The notes under the pieces: model-generated | Told to the model about the DNA's origin: nothing | What the model saw: only the letters and a program-made list of their open reading frames with translations | The model's database searches: none | Assembly: GCA_013180625.2 (NCBI GenBank) | Contig: SNVD02011546.1 | Span: forward strand, 1 to 64,000 | DNA: 64,000 bases | Reading direction: 5' to 3' | Source: Boswellia sacra | Lineage: Eukaryota; Streptophyta; Magnoliopsida; Sapindales; Burseraceae | Program-made: the position numbers and the translations under genes | Shown: in pieces, positions 12,075 through 23,000 of the stretch | How positions within the stretch are numbered: position 1 is the first letter of the stretch | Layout: each line of letters begins with the position of its first letter

Positions 12075-13615
12075 AAAAAATAACTTTTTGCGAGGAATAT
12101 TTTCTCGCAAAAGGCCATATTTTGCGAGAAATACATATTTTCGTCACAAAATGTCCAGTATTGTCACGTGTTCATAATAAGTTAGACAGGCTTTTCGCGA
12201 GAAATTTTTTTTCGCAAAAGGTTAACTTTTTTGCGAGGAATTTATTGTCGCAAAAGATCACATTTCGCGACGAATCAAATTTTCGTCGCAAAATATCCAA
12301 TATTGTCAAGTGCATAATAAATTAGAATGGCTTTTTGCGAGGAATTTTTTGTCGCAAAATGTGACTTTTTGCGAGAAAATTTTCGTCGCAAAATATGACT
12401 TTTTGCGAGGAAAATTTTCTCGCAAAAAGTCACATTTTGCGTGGAATCTCGTTTTTGTCGCAAAATGTCCAGTATTGCCACGTAAGCATGGTAAAATAAA
12501 ATGACTTTTCGCGAGGAATTTTTTGTCGCAAAATAGATTTTTTGCGACAAAAAATTCCTCGCGAAAGGTCACATTTTGCGAGGAATCACGTTTTTGTCGC
12601 AAAATGTCCAGTATTGCCACGTAAGCATGGTAAAATACAATGACTTTTCGCGAGGAATTTTTTGTCGCAAAAGGTCTATTTTTTGCGACAAAAAATTCCT
12701 CGCGAAAGGTCACATTTTGCGAGGAATCACGTTTTTGTCGCAAAATGTCCAGTATTGCCACGTAAGCATGATAAATTAAAATGGCTTTTCGCGAGGAAGT
12801 TTTTGTCGCAAAAAATAGACCTTTTGCGACAAAAAATTCCTCGCGAAAGGTCACATTTTGCGAGGAATCACGTTTTTGTCGCAAAATGTCCAGTATTGAC
12901 ACGTAAGCATGATAAATTAAAATGGCTTTTCGCGAGGAATTTTTTGTCGCAAAAAATAGACCTTTTGCGACAAAAAATTCCTCGCGAAAGGTCACATTTT
13001 GCGAGGAATCATGTTTTTGTCGCAAAATATCCAGTATTGCCACGTGTGCATGGTAAATTAAAATAGCTTTTTGCGAGGAATTTTTTGTCGCAAAAAATAG
13101 ATTTTTTGTCGCAAAAAATGGATTTTTTCCGAGGAAATTTTCCTCGCAAAAGGTCACATTTTATATGGAATAATTTTTTCGTCGCAAAATGTCAAGTATT
13201 GCCATATATGCATGGTGAATTAGAATGGCCTTTAGTGAGGAATTTTTTATCGCAAAATGTCTTTTTTTCGCGAGAAACATTATTTTGTCGCAAAAAATGT
13301 TCATGTTGCTATAAAATTTTTGTCACAAAATGACGTATGTGTGTTATACGTTTTGCGATGAAAAATTTGTCGCAATAGGTTTATTTCGTCGCAAAAAAAA
13401 CTTCTCTAATTAGTCACTCGAGTTTTTAGCGAGGAAATGAATATTCGTCGCTAAAGGTTTTATTTTGCGACGAAAAATTCCTCGCAAAATATCTTTTTTT
13501 TGAAATGCTACCTTTTGTGACGAAATAATAATTTCGTCGCAAAAGGCCGCTTTTTGCGACGAATTTTATTTCGTCGCAAAAAATTTTGTCGCAAAAAACT
13601 GTTTTTCTTGTAGTG
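12075..13615. repeat. Right subterminal repeats with 141-bp tandem array
   Basis: A landmark, GTCCAGTATTG, recurs at 12467, 12606, 12747 and 12888, with a variant at 13029. This gives a period of about 141 bp and roughly five units between 12467 and 13170. Each unit has an inverted repeat of about 27-30 bp arms: CGCGAGGAATTTTTTGTCGC, then a short spacer, then GCGACAAAAAATTCCTCGCG. Decayed copies extend left to 12150 and right to 13200. The array reads open on both strands (283 codons minus, 134 plus) only because the repeat lacks stops. I read it as expanded transposase-binding DNA. Confidence 0.88.
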
Positions 13616-14205
13616 GAAGCTACCTCTGCAGCACTTTTGATCTCTTCCCAAGCAATGCCTGCTGCCTTGCTTCTTCATCTGCCCTTTCTCTGGCTAACCT
13701 ATCAGACATGTCCTCTTCGATCTTCTCCTCCAGCTCTTTATTATATTCTTCAGGTGGTTGGACAACTATTTGGACTCATTTTTGGGCTGTGGAAGACTGC
13801 TTAGACCAGAATGCAAGTTTCTTCTCAAGTCAGCTTGTCTCCCTTGCTCAAGTTTTGCACTGTCATGCATATCCATGTCTTCATTTATGCGGAGCTCATC
13901 CCTGATAGGAGTTACTTTAAGGTCATGCCAAAAGAATAACCATCCCTTGCTGGAGTCATGCCAGTTCTGGGAGTAAGACTCGCACCACCAGGTGTTGCTG
14001 AAGGAGTCAACATAGGATTTGGTGTTTGGATATCCCTTTTCTTAGGAGTGACCCTGGAAAAATCTGAAGGATGCAACTCTAGACTCTCACTTCCCAGTAA
14101 TGGTGTCTGAGACTCTCTCAACCTGGCCAAGTTTTCAGCTTCCATCATAATAGCATCACCCTTACCAGTGGTGTTCTTAATGGTGTTCTTAATTGACTCT
14201 CATTC
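13616..14205 (-). pseudogene. CDC5: CDC5 fragment, upstream half
   Basis: The minus strand reads GKGDAIMMEAENLARLRESQ, TPLLGSESLELHPSDFSRVT, DIQTPNPMLTPSATPGGASL and GMTPARDGYSFGM, then after a 1-base loss VTPIRDELRINEDMDMHDSA, and after a second 1-base loss IVVQPPEEYNKELEEK and LARERADEEARQQALLGKRS. This is the central TP-rich region and following helix of plant CDC5. The frameshifts fall near 13925 (MTPKGTP in the family) and near 13770 (NEYQIVVQ). With the TAG near 13622 they exclude a functional product. The upstream edge near 14205 abuts the last DRG intron. Confidence 0.9.
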
Positions 14206-14381
14206 TGAAGAAGAGCAAATTATTCATCAAAGACTCTTACAAAGCTTAGAAAGAGCTTCAAACTTCCACTATGCAATAACAAACTTAAATTTTCCCTTAT
14301 AAATAACATTTCCAGATTTCCTTGCCAGGCATTACCTAAATACAAGGAAAACTTATCAGTAAATAGGTGAAAACTGGGTAC

Positions 14382-16911
14382 CTCTGCATTGTGAATTTTG
14401 TATTCATGTCGAATCTGATAACAAAGCTTTCTCATCCACATGAGTCAAAGGAACAGTGCTGTTAAATGAAATGTCACCAGTTTTTTTCTTTTTAAAATAA
14501 ATCTGCCAATGGAGAAAAAGACCAAGCCAAATAAAGCAAACAAATTATAAATACATCCACAGAGATGTTAAACAAATTATAAATACATCGACAGAGATGT
14601 TAGAAAGATTATATAAATAAATTAAGTTTGATAAACAATGCATGAGAAAAACCCTGAATCAAAATTATAGCCATGTTGTTGAGAAAAGTAAACATGAAGG
14701 GCACAGGAAGCAACATTGAAGATAGAAGACATATACTTCCATGCCGAATTTATTCATACTTGCACAAAAAGAATGACATAATTCATTTAATGAGATGTCT
14801 GCTACTCAAATCTTAAAGGCATAATACTTGAAGAGATAATCTTACCTGAGGTGGTCTCTTGTTTAAATGCAAACCTACAGCTTCTAGCTCTTTCGTCAAT
14901 ATTTGCCAATGGCCTTCACTCTGAAAACAACCAATGATAGTATACTTTCAATTCCGAGGATGACGAAACGGAAAAGATGCATGATAGTACAAAAATAAAT
15001 GATAACCAAATTCATCGTACATGATAAGGGGCAACTCCGCAAAAGCTATTTTGTCCTATTAAATTAAAAAGAAATTATAACCTATCAATGGATGCCTATC
15101 ATGCCTAAAATGTATCCATGTTATGGTTAAATGAAACTAAAGCACCATCAATCACCTTTCAAATTGCTTTCCATATCACTTAAGTCCACAATTGGCTGAT
15201 ATAGGTCCTTGTATGTTACAAAATTAGAATTTATCAAACACCTATAATATGGATTCATCATCCAGCAAAACACAATAACTAAAATATAAAGACTTACTTT
15301 TGAGGCATCAAGAACCATCAACACAATATTTGAAGATTTAGAGACTGCAATAACCTGAGAAATAAAATTCTCACCACAAACACAGAACTCATATGACATG
15401 ACATCCAACAAAGATGGGAAATGAATATATAATACATAATCACATGTAACCAACAATAACTAACAGAATAACAAGCTGTCGAAAAATTTTACCTGCCCCC
15501 ACGTCCCTTGCCTTCAGATGCACCTTCAATAATTCCAGGAAGATCAAGCAACTGAATTTTAGTATCATTGTAGTGTATGATCCCAGGAATGCAGGTAAGT
15601 GTTGTAAATTCATAAGATACAGCTTCTGAATGAGTGCCAGTTAACATAGTTAAAAGGGTAGACTTCGCCACACTGCAACAAATATCACAACTACAAATTT
15701 TAGTTCCCTCCCTCTTTAACAAACAAAAAAGAAATGCATATTTGTGTACATATTTGAAGAAGATGATGGTAACTTAACAAGAAGCCACTGAAATCTTAAA
15801 TTTGCGAATGCCATCTATTGGTGAAAAATCATGTGGAAGAAGACAGAATTCTTATAAGGCAAAAGTCTAATTCAATTTTTGTCTTATTTCAATTTAAAAA
15901 AAAAAACTGCAAACGGGATGATAGACCTTGGAAACCCTATGATTGCAACACGTCCATGGCCATATTTTGTAAGTTCAAAACCTTCCCCACCTCCACTAGG
16001 ACCCTGATTCATTAATTTGAGATGACAATAAGAAGAAACCTTGAAAGAGAAAGGAAAATTCTGATTTATATCCGCCACACTCATCACTCACACCAAAGCT
16101 TATAGATATGACTAACATATATTGACCAGTATTACAACAGAATATCACAGAAGGACGAATCCAATAATCTTAGATTACCAAATATGCACTAAAAACTTAT
16201 AGAATAAATAACAAACCCACATACTTTTGGAGGCTCCAGCAATTGTGTTCTTAGTTTCGCAATCTTAGCCTTGAGCTGGCCGAGATGATACTCTGCACAT
16301 TCAAACCTTTACTAAGATACCAGAAGAAGCTATTCAAGAACTAACTGGAGTTACATGTAAAATAAGTAGAAATTTCCTGATTATGAGGATCAAAATCCCC
16401 GTTACCAGGACGTCATCTACTAACATGCAACACTACATTAACATAAAATACCGCATATATCTACCAAATGATGTTGAAATTTACTAACACCAGGTTCTGT
16501 ATTACAAATGTGACATTATAGGGTACTAACGAAACATCAAAATACCGTCAGTAGTCTTGTAAAATTACGGTATTGTCACTATCTTTGCATCATTCAAAGC
16601 CACATATATAACTCATAAATTCCAAATTATCAGCCTTCAACAGAAAAATTGGAAATTGGATATAACAAAAATTGGAAATTGGATATAACACTTTGTCAGC
16701 AAACCACAATGTCGTAAAAGGTGAAGTTTAACCCCACAAAGAAAAAAAAAAATTCCTGATAGCATTATTACTCTATAATCTAGGCAGGAAATAAATATAA
16801 AATAAAATAAGCAAAGTAAATATATGATTAAATTAAATTACCTGTGGCTTTGTTCTTCTGGGTGTGAGCCATCTCGGCTTCGATTTCTTTAATCTTTTCG
16901 ATGATACCCAT
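14382..16911 (-). pseudogene. DRG-family GTPase fragment, exons 1-7
   Basis: Seven exons of a developmentally regulated GTP-binding protein (DRG2-type) run from the ATG at 16911. They are about 16911-16843 (MGIIEKIKEIEAEMAHT), 16292-16225 (YHLGQLKAKIAKLRTQLLE), 16003-15927 (GFELTKYGHGRVAIIGFP), 15672-15493 ([20 protein letters not shown] to [15 protein letters not shown]), 15354-15298 (VIAVSKSSNIVLMVLDASK), 14920-14846 (SEGHWQILTKELEAVGLHLN) and 14502-14382 (IYFKKKKTGDISFNS to HEYKIHNAE). The Walker A motif, GFPSVGKST in the family, reads GFPSVAKST. Exon 4 lacks one base before its donor (GRGRQ lost) and exon 7 has one extra A (DEKLCYQ). The second half of the roughly 400-residue protein is absent. 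Confidence 0.9.
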
Positions 16912-17902
16912 TTTTATATTTGATTATATTTCAGCTGATCAAAATCACCAAATAAATAAAATTAATAAACAAGCAATGCAAAGCAGCATGCAAAGGAAGC
17001 TTAAGAAGTTCAAGTTGAGAGAAGATATATTATCTGATTGGAGAATGCTAACCGTATGGAATCTGAGACAACCGGAGAGAGTGGAAGGATGTTGGTGGAT
17101 GATTTACCTGGACTGAGTTAGCTCGGATCGCAGTAGCCGATGAGAGCGAGAGGGGCCTCTGGTTCTCAGTATTTGGCGGATATGAGTTTTTAGTGGAGAC
17201 CCAATTTGGCACACATGCAACAAACATATATTGAAGCAAAAAAAAAAATCACTAAAGAAGTCCAAACCAAATGTTCATACAAATACCTTAAGAAGTTCAG
17301 TGTATTAACAATAGAAAAGCTAAATCAAATCTGATGAAGTAACTGTATAGAGTAGTTGTACCTTTATAGAGTAGTTGGGAAGGGCACAAAAGGAATAGAA
17401 AAAAGCTAAGTAGATGGGTTAAGATTTCGCATCAAATCAAAGTGGAGCTCTTGAGGTTGTAAATCAAGATGGGTGGAGGAAAACGACGTGGCAGATTTTC
17501 GACCGGTGGATCTACGATAAGGGGGTGAATAGTTATGGGAGGTTTTTGATGAGGTCACAATGAAGCGAGATTGGCTCGCTGGTGGGGTCGTGAAGGTTGA
17601 CAGTGTGGGCATCAAGGCTGAAGGAGACGATGATGGTGGCTGGCTGGATGGTGACGATGAAGATAGGGAAAGTCAGAGAGGAAAAGCGTGCTAGGGTTAT
17701 TGAGACAGAGTAAAGACGATGAAGATAGGGAAAGTCAGAGAGGAAAAGCGTGCTAGGGTTATTAGTGTAAATATTTGTCACTTAATAAAATTGTAACACA
17801 AACAATTGTACAGACTCCCAGAAAAGTGACACCTATTGAATTACTTGAAGTTGACTGAATTATATGTGTCTGTTTCTTGGAAACTGACACAAAAAAAGTG
17901 AC
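16912..17902 (-). promoter_or_regulatory. Upstream region of the DRG fragment
   Basis: This roughly 1-kb segment lies between the DRG start codon and the CACTA terminus. It could hold the captured DRG promoter and 5' UTR, but I cannot point to a definite TATA box or start site. A tandem duplication at about 17652-17764 repeats GACGATGAAGATAGGGAAAG with the following GAGGAAAAGCGTGCTAGGG. Open stretches at 17406-17615 and 17533-17781 on the minus strand are Ser/Thr/Pro-rich and not recognised. If it is active, transcription would read through the fragment array. Confidence 0.35.
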
Positions 17903-17927
17903 ACTTAAACCCATTTTTCTTGTAGTG
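17770..17927 (-). mobile_element. CACTA terminus and subterminal repeats
   Basis: The plus strand ends TTTTTCTTGTAGTG at 17927, the same terminus type as the 8398-13615 element. Behind it are TTTGTCACTT (17774), AAAAGTGACACC (17821), AAAAAGTGACACTT (17894) and related motifs. These differ from the GCGACGAAA set, so it is a distinct family. The 3 bp after it are AGC. No partner terminus flanked by AGC is visible in the window. Confidence 0.7.
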
Positions 17928-20090
17928 AGCCATAATCTAATATCATGATATTCTAGCCCAAATTTTGATAAATTCTATCATAGCAATTTTATCTACAACT
18001 ACTCTAGCATAATTTATATCATGTATCATCATGGTATTTCTAACCTAAAGTATAGTATTCATGGCATATTCTAGTCTAATTTATGGTATTCATGGCATAT
18101 TCTAGCCTAATTCCAACAAATCACTAATTATAGCATTTAAGGGCAAAATGATAATTTTACCTATTCTATGCTATTTCCTAGCATTCATCAAAGCAAGTAA
18201 GTTTTTCGTGCATGATTCTAATCATGTGCTCTTAAGCATGATTCTAAACATGTTCTCCTAGTCATGATTCTAAGCATTTGCAAAGAAAATAAATTCATAA
18301 GTGTGATTCTAAAAAAGGAAGGATTACGGATTTACCTAGACACGCTCATCCATTTGCAAAACGAATTGGGTTAGAACAATTCATAATAGACCTAAACATG
18401 CTCCCAAGCATAAAATAAAACCCTAAACATGCTTTTTCTAAGCAAGAAAAGTAAAAGGGAGAATAGGAGGGAAGAGAGAATTCTGCTCTCAAGACTTATA
18501 ATTTTCGGGTTTAGAGCAATAGAATGCCTAAAAAAATTATACTGGGAAAGACTTCTCAAATTCTTGAGTATGTCTTCAATAGGGAGAAAGAGATGATTGT
18601 ATTCGATAATCGGTGTGTCCTGGGAAGTGCAACAAAGGTGTGCTAATATAGGTTTTCCGTGAGGTGAAAATATGATAAAAAATCGATGTGGAATTAAGAT
18701 AAATAGTGTTGCTGAAAAATAAAGATGAACAGTGTTTTCCTTTTTAGCCCTTCCTATTTTACAATTTTGCAATGCAGTCCCTTCTGACCTTTATGTATTC
18801 AATTGCTTTTAACTTTTTGAGTTCTATTTCGATTTGTGATATGTAAATTTCTATGAAAACTAGATATCCGTAGCATCAAAATGGTATATGACTCACCATC
18901 AGATTCCTCCTGGATTATTTTCTATGATTTTTGACGTCATGCATTAGTTTTCGAGACCTTTCATAAACTCCATCTCACCTTTCCTTTTTTGGCCTCCAAG
19001 AGCATTTTGGTCATTATCTTTACCCAATATTCATCTTCATTCCTTCATTGAGCCTAAAAAATTCAATTTTTATAAGCATGGCAATCAATAGTCACAGCAT
19101 CAAGCTCAAACAAGACATTCAAGGGTAAAATGGTAATCCTTACCTTTTATATGTTACCTATTTTAAGTCTTTCTTAATATTATTCTAATCATGTGCTCCT
19201 AAGCATGATTCTAAGCATTTGCAAAAAAAATAAAAACCCTATTCATATTTCTAAATAAGTAAAGGAAGGATGCTTTACCTTGACAAGCATTCTGCCTTGC
19301 AAAACAAATAAAGGATTAAACAATTCTATAAAATCCTAAACATACTTCTAAGTATCATAATAAATCCTAAATATGCTTATTCTAAGCATAATTAAACCTA
19401 AACATGCTTAATTTCAAGCAAGAAAAATAAAGAATAATATAAGAGGGAGAAGAGAAAACTGCTCTCAAGACGTACCCTTTTCGAGTTTAAAGTAATACAA
19501 AAGAGCCAAAAAATATTAAACTAGAAAAGACTCTTTGAAATTCTTACAAATGTGTCCTAAAGGAAGAGAGAGATGATTTCTAGATGTCTTAAAAGTGAGT
19601 AGAATAAGGGTTTATATAGTTGAGGGTTGAGTTGGAAAAAGGAAAGAGAAAAACAAAAATGGAAGGATTGTTATGAGATTTACCAAAAATAAAGGGGGAA
19701 CAGACGGGAGGCTGTTGGCTAATAGCTGGGTGGCCATTTACCCTCCGAAACTCCTATTTTACAATTTTGCAGTAAAGTCCTTTCCGACCTTCATCTGTTT
19801 GATCACGTATAACTTTTTGAATTCAATTCCGATTTACGATCTATAAATATCTACGAAAACTAGACATCTGAAGCTTTGTAAGAGTATATGACTTATCATA
19901 TATTCCTCCTAGATTAATTTCTGTGATTTTTTAAATTCACATGATAATTTTTGAGACCTTTTGTCAATTCTTTCTCACCTTTCCTTTCTTGGCTTCCAAA
20001 GGCATTTTGATCATTTTCCTTGCTCGACATTCCTTCATTGAGCCTAAGATATTCAGTGTCTACAACTATATTTACCTCTAACCTAAAGAC
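17928..20090. repeat. Divergent ~1-kb direct repeat pair
   Basis: The segments 18100-19080 and 19080-20080 align along their length. Shared landmarks are GCATGATTCTAAGCATTTGC (18267 and 19204), AACTGCTCTCAAGAC-like sequence (18480 and 19456), CCTATTTTACAATTTTGCA (18745 and 19756), GAAAACTAGA plus CATC/TATCC (18855 and 19856) and CATTCCTTCATTGAGCC (19036 and 20030). The offset is about 970-1000 bp. No ORF of note and no terminal motifs are seen, so it is probably an old tandemly duplicated piece of an LTR or other repeat. Confidence 0.7.
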
Positions 20091-23000
20091 ACTAGTAGAG
20101 GAACATTACCGTGCACGATCAATAATTTGATGAGTTCAAAGTGGATATCATGGATTAAGACAAATCTAATAGTGACAAAAATAGATGTTTTGGGATACAA
20201 GTTTGACCATATCGGAGCTTGTGCACAATGTCTTGCTGCAAGAGGTTGAGACTGTTATGTTTGCCTAAGGAGTTTTATATACTTGTACGAGGTAATATTT
20301 GTGAATGTAATAATTAAAGTATCAGGTAATATGTATAACTAACCAAGCCTATTGTCATCAATTTTAGGGAGGACCGTCTATTTTTCTACATACAAATTTA
20401 GATTAGTGATTGAACTAAAGTTTGGAGAGTTTTCTTATTATAATTTCATTAATGAAGGTTATAGATTGAAGGGCAACATTTTCAATAGCAACAACCTATA
20501 GCTATTTTTTTTTTTAAATTGAAAAGCTTAAATACCTAGATCTTGCATGTATATCAAAGCTTGATGTAGTAAAGATAGCATTGTATTTTGTATTAGAATG
20601 ACTATTGATAGCGCAGGATAAAGTAAGGTTGATAAAATTAAGTTGATTGGCTGATTATGGTATACTTGGTGATGTTTAATGCATAGTCATGTCATGATGA
20701 TTGCTTCAATTCTACGAGCACTAAAAGATAAGTAACCAAGTTTTAAGCAATAATGGTCTGCCAAGAAAGGAAAACATGTTAGTAAGAAGTACATATTGAA
20801 GGGTGTTTGTACATTATTCATGTAAAAGAAAACCAAATGTACTAATTGGTCACTATTGTTTGTTATGCAAAATCCATAAGTGCACTGAATCGTAAACAAG
20901 TTATAAACTGATAAGTAGAGCATCACCCCACAGAGGTTTTTTACTAATTACCAGACTTAATCTAACTCTAACTTTATTTGAATAATAATAAAAGAAAAAA
21001 ATTTGCAAAATAACTAAAGAACTAATGACTAAACTAAGTACTAATAAAGAAAACAAATGCAATGAAATAGGTTCTAAAAATTCTAATAATTAAAAGCTTT
21101 AGGGCTTTGGATTTCACCAAGATTAAATATTTTAAATTCTCTAATCCAATTAATCAATGTTTATTCCTACATTGGCAGCATATATCACTCAATTAATTAT
21201 TAATCTTTCTCAAGCATTAATAATTTAACTTGATGACCTAGGAATACATCTATGTCAAACCTAGAAACCGATCAAAGCACATGAGACAAAAGAAATCTAC
21301 TAAACAAAACATAAGTAATTGTTGTAAACATAAAGGCAAAGAGAAAAGAAGAAAAACAAAGCATAAGTAATTGTTGACCCCAATCGTCCTTCTCAAGTCC
21401 TTGGGCCCTCTAGGTAAGTCCTAAGACACCATATTTGTAGGTTTGAAGACTCCAAATTCTATAAAGAAGCATACCAAAAATTTTCCAAACACAAACCAGC
21501 ACTACAACGTAAGGTTGGTAGCATTGGGTTGGTTCTCTCTATGTTATGCAGTGCTAGGATACAACTTTGAATAGCACTACGGTGTTATGCTTTCAGTCTA
21601 AAATTATGAATCATGCGATTCCACATTGCATTGCGACCCTTATTGAACAGTGCTAGAGCATTTAACTGATGTCTAATGCTTCTCACGAACCTTCATAGCA
21701 TTAAAGTGCTTACTTTATAGTGTAGGGGTGCTAAGCATTCTACCACCTTGCACTTTTTTGCACCATTTCTATTAGTTCTCATTTATAGGTTTCCTAACTG
21801 CCATTAAAAAAAAATAAAACAAAAACAAAAACAAAACATAAATACAACCAACAAAACCCAATAAGCAACCAAATATCAAGCTTAAAGTTATTTAATTTAT
21901 GAGTAAAATCTCACTCATCATTGTTTCCAAGTAATATTTAGGTACTTGTATATAAATATTTCCTTGTGCTATTTTCTAGGTTTGATTGTGTGAGGTTGTC
22001 CTATTCATTAGCCCACCAGACAAATAGTTTGATGAGGACTTCCAAAATAATATCCACGCATCTTAAAGTAAAGGACTAGTGGAGGGTAAGATTTTACCTA
22101 ATGCATTTCTTATTCGGAGGATTGTAGTAACTTCCCCATGATGTTATTTCTTTACTTAATTGTATATATTATGACATTTTATTAAGCTAAATGTTATCAT
22201 CCCTTCTAAGTCCCTTGACACTATCCAATACATTATACAATGCTTGAAATTCTTCAGTGGCCACTAGCTAATAGTGAACGTAGAGTTTACAAAGTTCATT
22301 GATTACCTGAGAATCAATGTGTCAATCTCTATTAAATGTTCTTACTTGGAAACCCCATGCTCTTACAAGAAAGGATAACCATTCAATGGTGGTTAATTGG
22401 CATAAGTCCAATGGAGGAGTGATGTATGTTCTTTTGATGTATAAGTATTTATTTTAGGATCTACAAATGTTTGTGAATAGATGTATATGTTCTTTATTTT
22501 AGGGAATTCATATTGTAAATGTAAAAGAATTAGCATGTCAATAGATAAACGTCTAAAGACAATAGGAATGAAAAAAAAAATTAAATACATTACATGCAAA
22601 CTAATTGGAAAAATGAAATATATTTTAATGTACATAAAAACCAATAAAGCTCGAAATACGATAAACACATATCAAATGTAATGAGAGGTACAATGCTTCC
22701 ATATATATGATAGCACAATTCAATCAAAGATTATTTCCTCGATTGGCTTGGTGATAATGCAACATTAGAGGGAATTGGGGTGGCAATTTTATTTGTGTCA
22801 TGTTCCTGTTGTGTTACGATATAAACTAGTAAAATTTTGGTTAACAACAGATATGACCGATTCAATTTTTTGTGTTAAGACTTGAAACACGGATACAACC
22901 CGTTTAATAAAAGTGTCACATGTTTACTAACTCACATAACCTACTTAATTATGTAATGCATATATGGTTAACCAACCATATTCTATGCATTCTTATTAAT

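Larger units (their letters stand above)
8398..13615. mobile_element. Non-autonomous CACTA element in the CDC5 fragment
   Basis: The element starts CACTACGTGAAAAA and ends TTTTTCTTGTAGTG (CACTACAAGAAAAA on the other strand). It is flanked by a perfect 3-bp duplication GAA at 8395-8397 and 13616-13618. Removing it restores a continuous CDC5 reading frame, which confirms the borders. Both ends are packed with TTTTGCGACGAAA/TTTCGTCGCAAAA motifs, in keeping with the subterminal transposase-binding repeats of the family. In 5218 bp I find no transposase (TNPD/TNPA-like) domains. The middle is very AT-rich non-coding DNA, so mobility would need a transposase supplied in trans. Confidence 0.93.
1..17927 (-). 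mobile_element. Putative gene-capturing CACTA element (partial)
   Basis: Six unrelated host-gene fragments lie head to tail on the minus strand, each keeping introns with GT/AG borders. They stop at a CACTA-like terminus ending at 17927, which on the minus strand reads CACTACAAGAAAAATGG. Behind the terminus are repeated AAGTGTCAC/AAGTGACA motifs, as expected of CACTA subterminal regions. Plant CACTA elements such as soybean Tgm-Express1 and the morning-glory Tpn1 family are known to carry several captured gene fragments. The opposite terminus was not found and may lie left of base 1, so the extent is inferred. A Helitron is the main alternative, since Helitrons also capture genes in one orientation, but I saw no paired Helitron ends. 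Confidence 0.45.

Noticed and set aside
12306..13157. 283-codon minus-strand open frame (and 134 codons on plus) rich in ATKNSSQKAILIYHA-type repeats
   Set aside because: It is the 141-bp CACTA subterminal array read through in frame. Both strands are open only because the unit lacks stops, and nothing resembles a protein domain.
12467..13170. Regularly spaced palindromic repeats, as in a CRISPR array
   Set aside because: The unit is 141 bp with no unique spacers, lies in a CACTA end and the genome is a plant.
1..17927. Helitron as the carrier of the gene fragments
   Set aside because: The single orientation would fit, but I found no 5' TC/3' hairpin-CTRR pair between A and T, and a CACTA terminus is present. 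It is not excluded while the left end is missing.
20880..21910. Solo LTR
   Set aside because: The composition is suggestive, but no TG...CA ends or 5-bp duplication could be defined.
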